Shown: in pieces, positions 1 through 6,360 of the stretch
Numbering within the stretch: position 1 is the first letter of the stretch
Layout of the letters: the number at the start of each line of letters is the position of its first letter
Source: Actinomycetota bacterium
GTDB lineage: Bacteria; Actinomycetota; Thermoleophilia; RBG-16-64-13
DNA length: 11,191 nt
Direction: 5' to 3'
Assembly: GCA_003157225.1 (NCBI GenBank)
Contig: PMIZ01000317.1
Span: 1 to 11,191, forward strand
Notes under the pieces: model-generated
What the model was told of the DNA's origin: nothing
Databases searched by the model: none
Seen by the model: the letters and a program-made list of their open reading frames with translations, nothing else
Made by a program: the position numbers and the translations under genes

Positions 1-36
1 CTGCATGATCTTGGCCCGCGGGCCAAGATCATGCAG
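1..36. repeat. Perfect 36-bp palindrome at the window edge
   Basis: Bases 1-18 are the exact reverse complement of bases 19-36, with the centre in CCCGCGGG. The palindrome sits inside the livH reading frame, which stays open through it. A perfect 36-bp inverted repeat with no loop is unusual inside a conserved membrane-protein gene. Lying exactly at the sequence edge, it looks like a fold-back or assembly-end artefact, in which the first ~18 bases would be a reversed copy of the next 18. A real palindromic site cannot be excluded. Confidence 0.9.
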
Positions 37-537
37 TTCCCCCACGTTTTCGCCGGGGTCATCACCGTCGGCGGCCTGAGCTTTCCCATCTACCGGCTCT
101 TTGTGTGCGGCGTCGGCATAGTCGTCCTGGCTCTGCTCTGGTACATCCAAGACAAGACGCGCGCCGGGGCCATCATCCGGGCCGGCATGGACAACAAGGA
201 CATGACGGTCAGCCTGGGCATCAACTATGGTCTGGTCAGCACCCTCGTGTTCCTGCTCGGTATGGCTCTCGCGGGCGTGGCCGGGGTCATCTCGGCGCCC
301 ATCACGGGGGCTTATCCCTCGATGGGTGATAACCTCCTGCTCCTGACGCTTATCGTGGTGGTGGTTGGCGGCACCGGCTACATCCAGGGCACCATGCTGG
401 GAGCGCTCGTCATCGGGCTCCTGGACACCTACGGGAAAGCCTACGTCCCGCAGGTGGCGCTGTTCTTCGCCTGGATCGTCTTCCTGGCGGTGCTACTCAT
501 CAGGCCGAGCGGGCTCATCGGTAGGAAAGTGTTTTGA
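1..537 (+). CDS. livH: LivH-type branched-chain amino acid ABC transporter permease (5' partial)
   Basis: This is one of the two inner-membrane permease subunits of a HAAT-family importer for branched-chain amino acids or related compounds. About 178 codons are present; the family usually has about 290 residues, so roughly the N-terminal 110-120 are missing off the window. The visible part shows hydrophobic membrane segments and the family-typical stretch around nt 160-290: an IRAG..N.DM segment, then LGIN, then LLGMALAGVAGV. The C-terminus ends in the usual RPSGL(I)G(R)K motif. The stop (535-537) shares its last base with the livM ATG, so the two are translationally coupled. The first ~6 codons fall in the edge palindrome and may not be genuine. 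The Met at nt 31 is internal, not the start. Confidence 0.92.
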   Translation: MHDLGPRAKIMQFPHVFAGVITVGGLSFPIYRLFVCGVGIVVLALLWYIQDKTRAGAIIRAGMDNKDMTVSLGINYGLVSTLVFLLGMALAGVAGVISAPITGAYPSMGDNLLLLTLIVVVVGGTGYIQGTMLGALVIGLLDTYGKAYVPQVALFFAWIVFLAVLLIRPSGLIGRKVF

Positions 538-1556
538 TGGACGAGCGGCGGAAGGCCCACGGCCCACTGATCGACAAGGCGCTCCCGATCGCCGTCGTCG
601 GCATCATCGTGCTGGTGCTGCCCTTGTTCATCCCCTCCTGGGCATCCAGCCTGGTGACGAAGGTGATGATCTTCGGCCTCTTCGGCATGAGCCTGAACCT
701 CATCTGGGGTTACTCGAACATCCCCAGCTTCGGCCACGCCGCGTTCTTTGGGGTGGGGGCCTATACCGCCGCCATCGTGGTCATGAAAGTCGGTCTGTCC
801 AGTTTCTGGCTCAGCATGCTCCTAGCTATCCTCGTGACCGCGGCGGTGGCAGCCATCCTGGGCGTTCCCGCGTTCCGGGTGTTCGGGGTGGGAGCCGGCG
901 CCATCAACCCCATCTACTTTCTTCTGGCCACAATCGCGTTTGGGGAGTTGCTTTCCCGCGTGGCCATCTCTCTCCGGCCGCTTACCGGTGGTACCACCGG
1001 GATTTCAGGCATCCCGGACCCGAACATAGGGTTCGGGGTCACGGTGCACTCGGGGGCCCTCTACTATCTGGTCTTCGTGATCAGCGTCATCTGCCTGTTC
1101 CTGATGTACCGGCTGGTGAACTCGCACTACGGCTACGCGCTTCGCGGCATCCACGACAACGAGAAGCGCATGCAGGCCCTGGGCTACAACACTTGGCTCT
1201 ATAAATACACCTCGTGGATCGTGGCGGCGGTGTTCGGCGGGGTAGCCGGCGGGCTGTTCGCCTACTTCGGGAGCGCGCTGGTACCCAACAACCTCGCCAT
1301 GCCCTACAGCGACATCTCCTTCCTGCTGGTCATCCTTGGGGGCACGACGGTGTTCTTCGGGCCGCTGGTAGCTGGCGCCCTCTACGTCGGGATCGAGCAT
1401 GAGGCCAGCAACTACCTACCGCAGCGCTGGCCCCTGATCTTCGGGGCCATATTGGTGATCGCGATCATGATGATCCCCTGGACCAGAGGCCGGTACCGGG
1501 GACTGGGCCCCGAGATCCTGCGGCTGTGGAGGAAGGTGACCCGTGGCGCTGCTTGA
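537..1556 (+). CDS. livM: LivM-type branched-chain amino acid ABC transporter permease
   Basis: This 339-residue protein is the second permease subunit and should form the translocation pore with LivH. It has a short charged N-terminus (MDERRK...) and then many hydrophobic segments. Family hallmarks are the N-terminal MSLNLIWGYSNIPSFGHAAF stretch (nt ~687-746), the LATIAFGELL segment, the cytoplasmic loop LRGIHDNEKRMQALGYN (nt ~1139-1190) and the late LLVILGGTTVFFGPLVAGAL segment. The start chosen is ATG 537, overlapping the livH stop by one base and preceded by GGAAAG at 525-530. An in-frame TTG at 534 is less likely. The last 14 bases overlap livG, a further sign of coupling. Length is normal and nothing appears broken. 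The substrate cannot be told from the sequence. Confidence 0.95.
   Translation: MDERRKAHGPLIDKALPIAVVGIIVLVLPLFIPSWASSLVTKVMIFGLFGMSLNLIWGYSNIPSFGHAAFFGVGAYTAAIVVMKVGLSSFWLSMLLAILVTAAVAAILGVPAFRVFGVGAGAINPIYFLLATIAFGELLSRVAISLRPLTGGTTGISGIPDPNIGFGVTVHSGALYYLVFVISVICLFLMYRLVNSHYGYALRGIHDNEKRMQALGYNTWLYKYTSWIVAAVFGGVAGGLFAYFGSALVPNNLAMPYSDISFLLVILGGTTVFFGPLVAGALYVGIEHEASNYLPQRWPLIFGAILVIAIMMIPWTRGRYRGLGPEILRLWRKVTRGAA
1528..1535 (+). promoter_or_regulatory. Ribosome binding site deciding the livG GTG start
   Basis: GGAGGAAG lies 7 bases upstream of GTG 1543, within the last codons of livM. It supports the GTG start of livG and the 14-base overlap between the two genes. Confidence 0.75.
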
Positions 1557-2301
1557 GGCCCAGAACCTTTCCGTGCATTTCGGCGGCCTTGCCGCGGTCA
1601 GGCACGTCACCTTCGGTGTCGAGCCGGGAGAGCGGCTGGCCTTGATCGGCCCCAACGGGGCGGGCAAGACCACCCTGTTCAACCTGCTCACCGGGCAACT
1701 CAAGCCTTCGGGTGGCAAGGTCGTCTTCAAGGGGCAGGACATCACCGACGCGACGGTCTACACGCGCACGCATCTGGGCATGGCCCGGTCCTTCCAGATC
1801 GCCAGCCTCTTCCCCTACCAGAGCGTCCTGGTCAATGCCATGATCGGTCTGCAGGGTGTGGAAAAGAGCCGATACGGGTTCTTCCGGCCGCTGTTCAAAG
1901 ATCGCGCTCTGCTGGCGGCCGCTCAGGAACTGCTGGAAGTTACCGATCTGTGGGATCTGAAGGACGAGGTTGTGAGCTCGCTGGCCTACGGGCAGCAGCG
2001 CAAGCTGGAGATCGCCCTCAGCCTCGCCAGCCATCCGGAGCTGCTGCTGCTCGACGAGCCGAGTTGCGGACTGACTGCTGCTGAGAGTGCGGACATCACC
2101 CGGAGGATCCGCGACCTGGGCTCGAAGATCACCGTCCTCATGATCGCCCACGACATGGACCTGGTCTTCGGCGTCGCGGAACGCGTCATTCTGCTGCACT
2201 ACGGCCAGATAGCCTGTGAGGGCACCTGTGACGAGATCCGTTCCAACGCCATGGTCAGGGAGATCTACATGGGCAGCCGCAAGCAGCCGGGGGGTAGGTG
2301 A
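1543..2301 (+). CDS. livG: LivG-type ABC transporter ATP-binding protein
   Basis: This is the first of two cytoplasmic ATPases that power the Liv-type importer. It has 252 residues, typical of LivG. The Walker A motif GPNGAGKT is at about residues 36-43. The signature is the LivG-type variant LAYGQQRKLEIA (residues 147 onward) in place of the canonical LSGGQ. Walker B is LLLLDEPSCGL with D171 and E172, and the switch histidine is H203 in MIAHDMD. The insertion between Walker A and the signature, with the ARSFQ element and the segment around YGFFRPLF, is typical of LivG and separates it from LivF. It starts at GTG 1543 inside the end of livM, with a strong Shine-Dalgarno site, and is followed three bases after its stop by livF. 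Confidence 0.96.
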   Translation: MALLEAQNLSVHFGGLAAVRHVTFGVEPGERLALIGPNGAGKTTLFNLLTGQLKPSGGKVVFKGQDITDATVYTRTHLGMARSFQIASLFPYQSVLVNAMIGLQGVEKSRYGFFRPLFKDRALLAAAQELLEVTDLWDLKDEVVSSLAYGQQRKLEIALSLASHPELLLLDEPSCGLTAAESADITRRIRDLGSKITVLMIAHDMDLVFGVAERVILLHYGQIACEGTCDEIRSNAMVREIYMGSRKQPGGR

Positions 2302-2304
2302 GCG

Positions 2305-3009
2305 ATGCTGCAGATCAACGACATCCACACCTGGTACGGCGACAGCTACGTCCTTCAAGGCGTGTCGCTGGAGGTGAAGGACGCTACGGTCGTCGCCCTC
2401 CTGGGGCGCAACGGGATGGGTAAGACGACCACCATCCGTTCCATCATGGGGCTCACTCCTCCGAAGAAGGGGAACATCGCCTTCAATGGCCAGGAGCTGG
2501 TCGGCCTCCCTTCCTACAAGATCGCTCGTTTGGGGATCGGGCTCATCCCCCAGGGAAGGCTGATCTTTTCCTCGCTGTCGGTCACGGAGAACCTCAAGAT
2601 GGCCGCCCGCACCGGCGGGAAGAAGGACCCGTGGACCCTCGAGAAGGTGTTCAGCGTGTTCCCGAAGCTCGCCGAGCGGCGCAAGAACAAGGGGAACCTC
2701 CTGAGCGGGGGCGAGCAGCAGATGCTGACCATCGGCCGAGCCCTGATGACCAACCCCGACCTGCTGCTGTTCGATGAGCCTTCCGAGGGCCTCGCCCCGG
2801 TGGTCGTCGACGAGGTGTTCCGGGTCATCCGGGAGCTCAAAGCCGCGGGGGAATCCATCCTCCTCGTGGAGCAGGACTTCGGCATGGCGATGGACGTAGC
2901 CGACTACGCCTACATCATGAGCAAAGGCACTATCGTTTATCAATCAACCCCAGACCTGCTGATCGCCAACGAATCGGCGAAGGCCACCTATCTGGGCGTC
3001 GGAGAGTGA
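2305..3009 (+). CDS. livF: LivF-type ABC transporter ATP-binding protein
   Basis: This is the second ATPase subunit, expected to pair with LivG under the LivH/LivM pore. It has 234 residues, normal for LivF. Walker A is GRNGMGKT (residues 34-41). The signature is LLSGGEQQML (around residues 132-141). Walker B is LLLFDEPSEGL with D157 and E158. The switch position is the Gln of LLVEQD, where LivF proteins characteristically have Gln instead of His. The ATG at 2305 follows the livG stop by three bases, with a GGGGGTAGG-type ribosome site inside the livG end. A 76-base gap without a terminator-like hairpin separates it from livK, so co-transcription is likely. Confidence 0.96.
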   Translation: MLQINDIHTWYGDSYVLQGVSLEVKDATVVALLGRNGMGKTTTIRSIMGLTPPKKGNIAFNGQELVGLPSYKIARLGIGLIPQGRLIFSSLSVTENLKMAARTGGKKDPWTLEKVFSVFPKLAERRKNKGNLLSGGEQQMLTIGRALMTNPDLLLFDEPSEGLAPVVVDEVFRVIRELKAAGESILLVEQDFGMAMDVADYAYIMSKGTIVYQSTPDLLIANESAKATYLGVGE

Positions 3010-3085
3010 AGTTCCGGTCAGGGGAAGGAGGACGGCATCGATAGGCGTGGGGAAAGTGCAGCCAGAAGACGAATGGGGAGTATCC

Positions 3086-4408
3086 ATGAATAAGAGACTC
3101 TTGATTTTGGTGTTGGTCTTGGTCGTTGCGATGGCAGCGTCCGCGGCCCTGGCGGCCTGCGGGACTGCGTCCACTACGACTACGACTGCTGCACCGGCAA
3201 CGACGCAGACCACCGCGGGAAGCACCGAGACGACGGCCGCCACCTCGCCGGGGAGCAGCGAAACCACCGCTACGACCGCTGCGACGGGTCCCGCCACCGG
3301 CACGCCGATCAAGCTCGGCTTCGACGAAGGGTTCACCGGCTTCATGGCCTATGACTGCCAGCAAGCCGATGAGGGCATCAAGACCGCCCTCGCGATGATC
3401 AACAACCAGTGGATGGGGCATCCTGTCCAGTACCTCTTTGAGGATAACGGCTCCGACCCGGTCGTCGCCGTCGACAAAGCTCGGAAGCTGGTGGAGAGCG
3501 ACAAAATCAACGTGATGATAGGCCCGATCTTTTCGCCTGCAGCGAAGGCGGTGGCCGATTATCTGGGCAAGTCCTCCGGCATCCCGGAGATGACCATCGT
3601 CGGGCAGCCGGCCGACAACCTGACTACGGCGAACGGCCTGGCGTTCATCCAGACCGGCATCTTCGATGCGCAAGGGTACTACTTCGGCAAGTACCTCGCG
3701 GAGAAAGGCTTCAAGACCGCGAACGTCATCAACTACGACGACACCCCAGCGCATGCCCTGACGGCCGGTTTCAAGAAGGCGTTCGTGGATGAAGGCGGGG
3801 GCAAGGTCCTCAGCGAGAACTACATACCTCTGGATACGGTCGACTTCAGCTCTTACCTCTCTGCGATGAAGCCCGCTGACGTCACCGTCGACTGGATCTT
3901 CGGCAATGGCGCGGTTCCTTTCGTCAAGCAATATCATGACTATGGCCTCAAGGCGCCGCTCGCCGTGCCCATGTCGAACAACTACACCGATGCCCAGTTG
4001 GCCGAGCTTGGCGACATATCCCTCGGCATGATCGCCTGCGACTATTACGCCTACACGATCGACAACCCGGTGAACAAGGAGTTCGTCGCCGCCTTCGAGA
4101 AACTGTACCCGAAGGAAGGGGGTCCGAACTCTGAGGTCTATGGCGCCTGGCAGGCCGTCATGATGTACCTCGAGGGACTGAAAGCCGACGGCGGCGACAC
4201 GACGCCTGCGAAGGTCATCCCGGCCATTGCCGGCCTGAAACTCGACACGCCGTCGGGCCACGTTGAGCTCGTGTCCTTCAAGAACGCGTACATCCCGAAG
4301 CGCGACTTCTTCATCCTCGAAGTGCAGAAGGTTGGCGACGTACTTACCTGGGTCCCGGTGCAGACGTTCAGCCAGGTGCTGTTGGGAGACATGTCGACAA
4401 CTCCGTGA
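3086..4408 (+). CDS. livK: LivK-type periplasmic-binding lipoprotein (Peripla_BP_6)
   Basis: This is the extracellular solute-binding subunit that should deliver substrate to the permeases. It has 440 residues. The N-terminus is a lipoprotein signal: NKR, then a hydrophobic stretch of about 20 residues, then the lipobox L-A-A-C with lipidated Cys25. Residues 26-74 form a low-complexity Thr/Ala/Ser/Glu linker that would hold the domain away from the membrane. The ligand-binding domain begins near IKLGF (residue 75) and shows the type-I fold pattern with ALAMINNQ, EDNGSDPVVAVDKARKLV and INVMIGPIFS. The start is ATG 3086, preceded by GGGGAG at 3075-3080; an in-frame GTG at 3047 would put a charged extension before the signal peptide and is rejected. 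Placement after livF marks it as the cognate receptor. The ligand is unknown; amino acids, amides or aromatic acids are all known for this family. Confidence 0.94.
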   Translation: MNKRLLILVLVLVVAMAASAALAACGTASTTTTTAAPATTQTTAGSTETTAATSPGSSETTATTAATGPATGTPIKLGFDEGFTGFMAYDCQQADEGIKTALAMINNQWMGHPVQYLFEDNGSDPVVAVDKARKLVESDKINVMIGPIFSPAAKAVADYLGKSSGIPEMTIVGQPADNLTTANGLAFIQTGIFDAQGYYFGKYLAEKGFKTANVINYDDTPAHALTAGFKKAFVDEGGGKVLSENYIPLDTVDFSSYLSAMKPADVTVDWIFGNGAVPFVKQYHDYGLKAPLAVPMSNNYTDAQLAELGDISLGMIACDYYAYTIDNPVNKEFVAAFEKLYPKEGGPNSEVYGAWQAVMMYLEGLKADGGDTTPAKVIPAIAGLKLDTPSGHVELVSFKNAYIPKRDFFILEVQKVGDVLTWVPVQTFSQVLLGDMSTTP

Positions 4409-4446
4409 TCACCCGGCGAGCTGCGTGAAACCTGTGCGCTGAACAC

Positions 4447-4477
4447 GACCCCCCTGCAGCCGGGCGGCAGGGGGGTC
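4447..4477 (+). terminator. Hairpin terminator after livK
   Basis: A perfect 11-bp stem pairs GACCCCCCTGC (4447-4457) with GCAGGGGGGTC (4467-4477) around a 9-base loop. The following bases (ACTCTTGGT) are only weakly T-rich, so termination may be partial and allow read-through into the aminotransferase gene. It lies 38 bases after the livK stop. Confidence 0.7.
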
Positions 4478-4559
4478 ACTCTTGGTACTAACTCGGTGGC
4501 GTTGTCGCAGCCAGGTGACGCTTTTCTCAAGAAAGGAACTTGGCTTCCGGTTCCACCCA

Positions 4560-4566
4560 AAGGAAG
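4560..4566 (+). promoter_or_regulatory. Ribosome binding site deciding the aminotransferase start
   Basis: AAGGAAG sits 5 bases before ATG 4572. It favours this ATG over an in-frame upstream GTG at 4482, which would begin just after the terminator hairpin and add a non-conserved basic extension. Confidence 0.7.
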
Positions 4567-4571
4567 AAGCC

Positions 4572-5927
4572 ATGTCGGTTATCGGAAGAGACAGGATCGC
4601 TGAGCTCACCGAGCGGGAGGAGGCGCGCTACGTAGCCGATCGTCCCCAGTCTCGCGCTCGATTCGAGCGGGCCAAGAAGTCGCTTTTCAGAGGCGTCCCC
4701 ATGGGCTGGATGACCGAGTGGCCCGGCTCTTTTCCCGTGTTTGTCAGCGAGGCCAAGAACGCGCGCCTGACCGACGTTGACGGCCACACCTACGTGGATC
4801 TGGCTCTCGGGGATTCCGGATCTCTCACCGGGCACTCTCCTCTACCCACCGCCGAAGCCATCTGCAGGCAGGTCTACAAAGGCATGACCACCATGCTGCC
4901 GTCGGAGGACGCCATCTGGGTCGGTGAAGAACTGGCGCGCCGCTTCGGTCTGCCCTATTGGCAGATCTACACCACCGCCACCGACGCCGACCGCTTTGCC
5001 ATCAGATTTGCCCGCATGGCCACCGGCAGGCAGCTGGTCCTCGTATTCGACGGTTGTTATCACGGCAGCGTCGACGAGGCGCTGGTCTCGGTCAAGGACG
5101 GACCAAAGATGGCGCAGCACAGGACGGTCATCGGTGCGCTGCCGAACCCAGCTTCCCGCGTCATCCAGTTCAACGACGTCGATGCTCTCGAGAAGGCGCT
5201 CGCTCCCGGAGACGTGGCCTGCGTGCTGGCCGAGCCAGCCATGACCAACGCGGGCATCATCTGGCCCGACTCTGGCTATCACACGGCGCTGCGCGCGATC
5301 ACCCGTAAGTACGGGACGCTATTAATCCTGGATGAGACCCACAGCATCTGTGCCGGAGCGGGGGGATGCACTCGCGAATGGCATCTGGAGCCGGATTTCT
5401 TCACCATCGGTAAGTCGATCGCCGGAGGACTTCCCGCCGCGGCTATGGGCCTTACCCAAGAGGTGGCCGACCAGCTCACATCCCCGCCCCGGGGGATCCC
5501 GGGCAAGCATTTCGGGATCGGCACCGGTGGCACGGTGGCCGGCACGATCCTGCAGACGGCCGCGATCAGGGCGACACTCGGCGAGGTCCTTACCGAAGCC
5601 GCCTTCGAGAAGATGATTGCCATTGCCGCGAGGCTAGCAGACGGCGTGACCGCGACGATCGATTCGTACGACTTGCCGTGGCATGTGAATCGTCTTGGCT
5701 GCCGGGCGGAGTACAGGTTCGTGAAAGACAAGCCGAGGAATGGTGGGGAGGCACACGACGTGTTCGACGACGATCTGGATAGCCTGGTTCACGTCTACAT
5801 GGCCAACCGCGGGATCTTGCTGACGCCTTTCCATACGATGGTGCTGATATCCCCGCAGACCACAGACGAAGATGTCGAGCTTCACAATCGGGTGTTCGAG
5901 GAACTGGTGCGGGAGCTTGTTGCCTAG
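4572..5927 (+). CDS. Class-III PLP-dependent aminotransferase (GSA-aminomutase-like)
   Basis: This 451-residue fold-type-I PLP enzyme is related to glutamate-1-semialdehyde aminomutase and beta-amino-acid transaminases. Visible landmarks, numbered from ATG 4572, are the N-terminal FPVFVSEAKNARLTDVDGHTYVD-like segment, the phosphate-binding region TTATDADR near 134-141, the cofactor-stacking Y163-H164-G165 in DGCYHGS, the PLP-nitrogen aspartate D254 in LILDETHS, and the Schiff-base lysine K281 in FTIGKSIAGGLP. All catalytic residues are therefore present. The usual S-G-T-E phosphate motif of the family is replaced by T-A-T-D, so it belongs to a divergent subgroup. It lies alone between two terminators, downstream of the importer, and may transaminate the imported compound. 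Its donor and acceptor are unknown; the family also includes aminomutases, so a transaminase role is likely but not certain. Confidence 0.88.
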   Translation: MSVIGRDRIAELTEREEARYVADRPQSRARFERAKKSLFRGVPMGWMTEWPGSFPVFVSEAKNARLTDVDGHTYVDLALGDSGSLTGHSPLPTAEAICRQVYKGMTTMLPSEDAIWVGEELARRFGLPYWQIYTTATDADRFAIRFARMATGRQLVLVFDGCYHGSVDEALVSVKDGPKMAQHRTVIGALPNPASRVIQFNDVDALEKALAPGDVACVLAEPAMTNAGIIWPDSGYHTALRAITRKYGTLLILDETHSICAGAGGCTREWHLEPDFFTIGKSIAGGLPAAAMGLTQEVADQLTSPPRGIPGKHFGIGTGGTVAGTILQTAAIRATLGEVLTEAAFEKMIAIAARLADGVTATIDSYDLPWHVNRLGCRAEYRFVKDKPRNGGEAHDVFDDDLDSLVHVYMANRGILLTPFHTMVLISPQTTDEDVELHNRVFEELVRELVA

Positions 5928-5939
5928 AGAGTGCATGGA

Positions 5940-5953
5940 TGGCCCCGGGGCCA
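5940..5953. repeat. 14-bp perfect palindrome after the aminotransferase gene
   Basis: TGGCCCCGGGGCCA is a perfect self-complementary site 13 bases after the aminotransferase stop. No T-run follows, so it is not a good intrinsic terminator. It could be a weak RNA hairpin or a chance GC-rich palindrome. Confidence 0.5.
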
Positions 5954-5960
5954 ACACCTC

Positions 5961-6000
5961 TCCAATCCGAGGGTCGATGGTTCGAGTCAGTCACGGCGCA
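5961..6000 (+). other. tRNA 3'-half-like fragment
   Basis: The segment reads like the 3' half of a tRNA: an anticodon-stem-like TCCGA, a 5-base variable loop GGGTC, a T-arm with GATGG, the loop TTCGAGT and CAGTC (four of five pairs, one of them G-T), then a 7-base acceptor-like ACGGCGC and a discriminator-like A. No matching 5' half (GCGCCGT acceptor plus D-arm) is found just upstream, so this is not a complete tRNA. It could be a tRNA remnant, the duplicated end of an integration site, or coincidence. Its GGTTCGA core alone would be expected about once by chance in a window this size. Confidence 0.25.
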
Positions 6001-6011
6001 TTAGGAGGACC

Positions 6012-6167
6012 CCGCGCTTGCGGAGCTCGGAGCCTCTTCTTTGGCGCGAGGTGGCTGGACCGCCGGGCGGGCATGGGGTCCGCGAGGACCTTCAGCGGCG
6101 TGCTTCTGGGAACGGTGTCCGACTTACCGCGATGAGTACTTTGTAGGTCGGGAAAGACGACCTGAAG
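6012..6167 (+). other. Structured intergenic RNA-like segment with competing hairpins
   Basis: This stretch holds several perfect short stems. They are CCGC-GCTT-GCGG (6012-6023); GGTCC-GCGA-GGACC (6077-6090), which has a GNRA tetraloop; a competing GGACC at 6057-6061 that can pair with the same GGTCC; CTTCAG (6090-6095) with CTGAAG (6162-6167); and AGGTCG (6145-6150) with CGACCT (6158-6163), overlapping the previous stem. The canonical terminator follows directly. The arrangement is attenuator- or small-RNA-like, but no known riboswitch or RNA family was recognised, and GC-rich DNA forms such stems easily. No convincing gene lies here. Confidence 0.3.
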
Positions 6168-6171
6168 AACC

Positions 6172-6209
6172 CGGCGCCCGCGCGCATTCGCCGCGCGGGC
6201 GCCGTTTTT
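6172..6209 (+). terminator. Strong intrinsic terminator
   Basis: A perfect 13-bp GC stem pairs CGGCGCCCGCGCG (6172-6184) with CGCGCGGGCGCCG (6192-6204) around a 7-base loop, followed at once by TTTTT (6205-6209). This is a textbook rho-independent terminator on the + strand. It lies about 245 bases after the aminotransferase stop and about 150 bases before the next gene, so it separates two transcription units. It may instead end a transcript arising within the intergenic region. Confidence 0.92.
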
Positions 6210-6273
6210 CTTGGTGAGGCTCGCCCTGTCCGGCGCCGCCTTCCGTCTGGCGCGGTCTCACCGCTTCTCCGCA

Positions 6274-6309
6274 GAAACGCGAAATGCGCCGTCTGTATCG
6301 CGATATACT
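6274..6309 (+). promoter_or_regulatory. Putative promoter/operator of the dehydrogenase-BKACE operon
   Basis: A good -10 element TATACT lies at 6304-6309, about 50 bases before the dehydrogenase start. No TTGACA-like -35 is present at the right distance. Instead a tandem repeat GAAACGC-GAAATGC (6274-6287) covers that position, and a 10-bp palindrome TATCGCGATA (6296-6305) overlaps the -10. This layout suits an activator-dependent promoter with an operator. The IclR protein encoded downstream is the natural candidate, which is inference only. The bases between the terminator and this site (6213-6262) form a GGTGAG/CTCACC stem but show nothing else. Confidence 0.4.
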
Positions 6310-6360
6310 AATACCACCATAGGACATCCTTCCAAGTCACGGACGAACTAGGGAGCAGTG

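Noticed and set aside
1465..2943. Long open frame on the - strand opposite livG/livF (492 codons)
   Set aside because: It lies antisense to two clear ABC ATPases with intact motifs, has a low-complexity His/Asp/Gln-rich translation, and reflects GC-rich codon bias.
3047..3085. Upstream GTG start for livK
   Set aside because: It would place 13 charged or polar residues before a well-formed lipoprotein signal; ATG 3086 has a good ribosome site.
3172..3307. Repetitive ACG/ACT-rich stretch as a possible tandem repeat array
   Set aside because: It encodes the Thr/Ala/Ser linker after the lipobox of LivK; the repeat is a codon-level consequence of that.
2930..4261. Long open frame on the - strand opposite livK (443 codons)
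   Set aside because: It is a shadow of livK, with an Arg/Gly/Val-rich composition and no recognisable domain.
4482..4571. Upstream GTG start for the aminotransferase
   Set aside because: It begins right after the terminator hairpin and adds a basic tail unlike the family; ATG 4572 has AAGGAAG at the right distance.
5872..6146. Two small + strand open frames after the aminotransferase
   Set aside because: They overlap the aminotransferase end or the structured gap, lack ribosome sites and have no recognisable similarity.
6104..6170. Weak likeness to a cobalamin riboswitch (GGGAA...GGTG...TCCGAC...CCGC)
   Set aside because: Spacing does not fit, the remaining conserved boxes are missing and no B12-related gene is near.
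6200..6206. GCGCCGT, complementary to the acceptor-like end of the tRNA fragment, as a permuted tRNA
   Set aside because: It is part of the terminator's 3' arm and T-run; no D-arm or anticodon arm follows.
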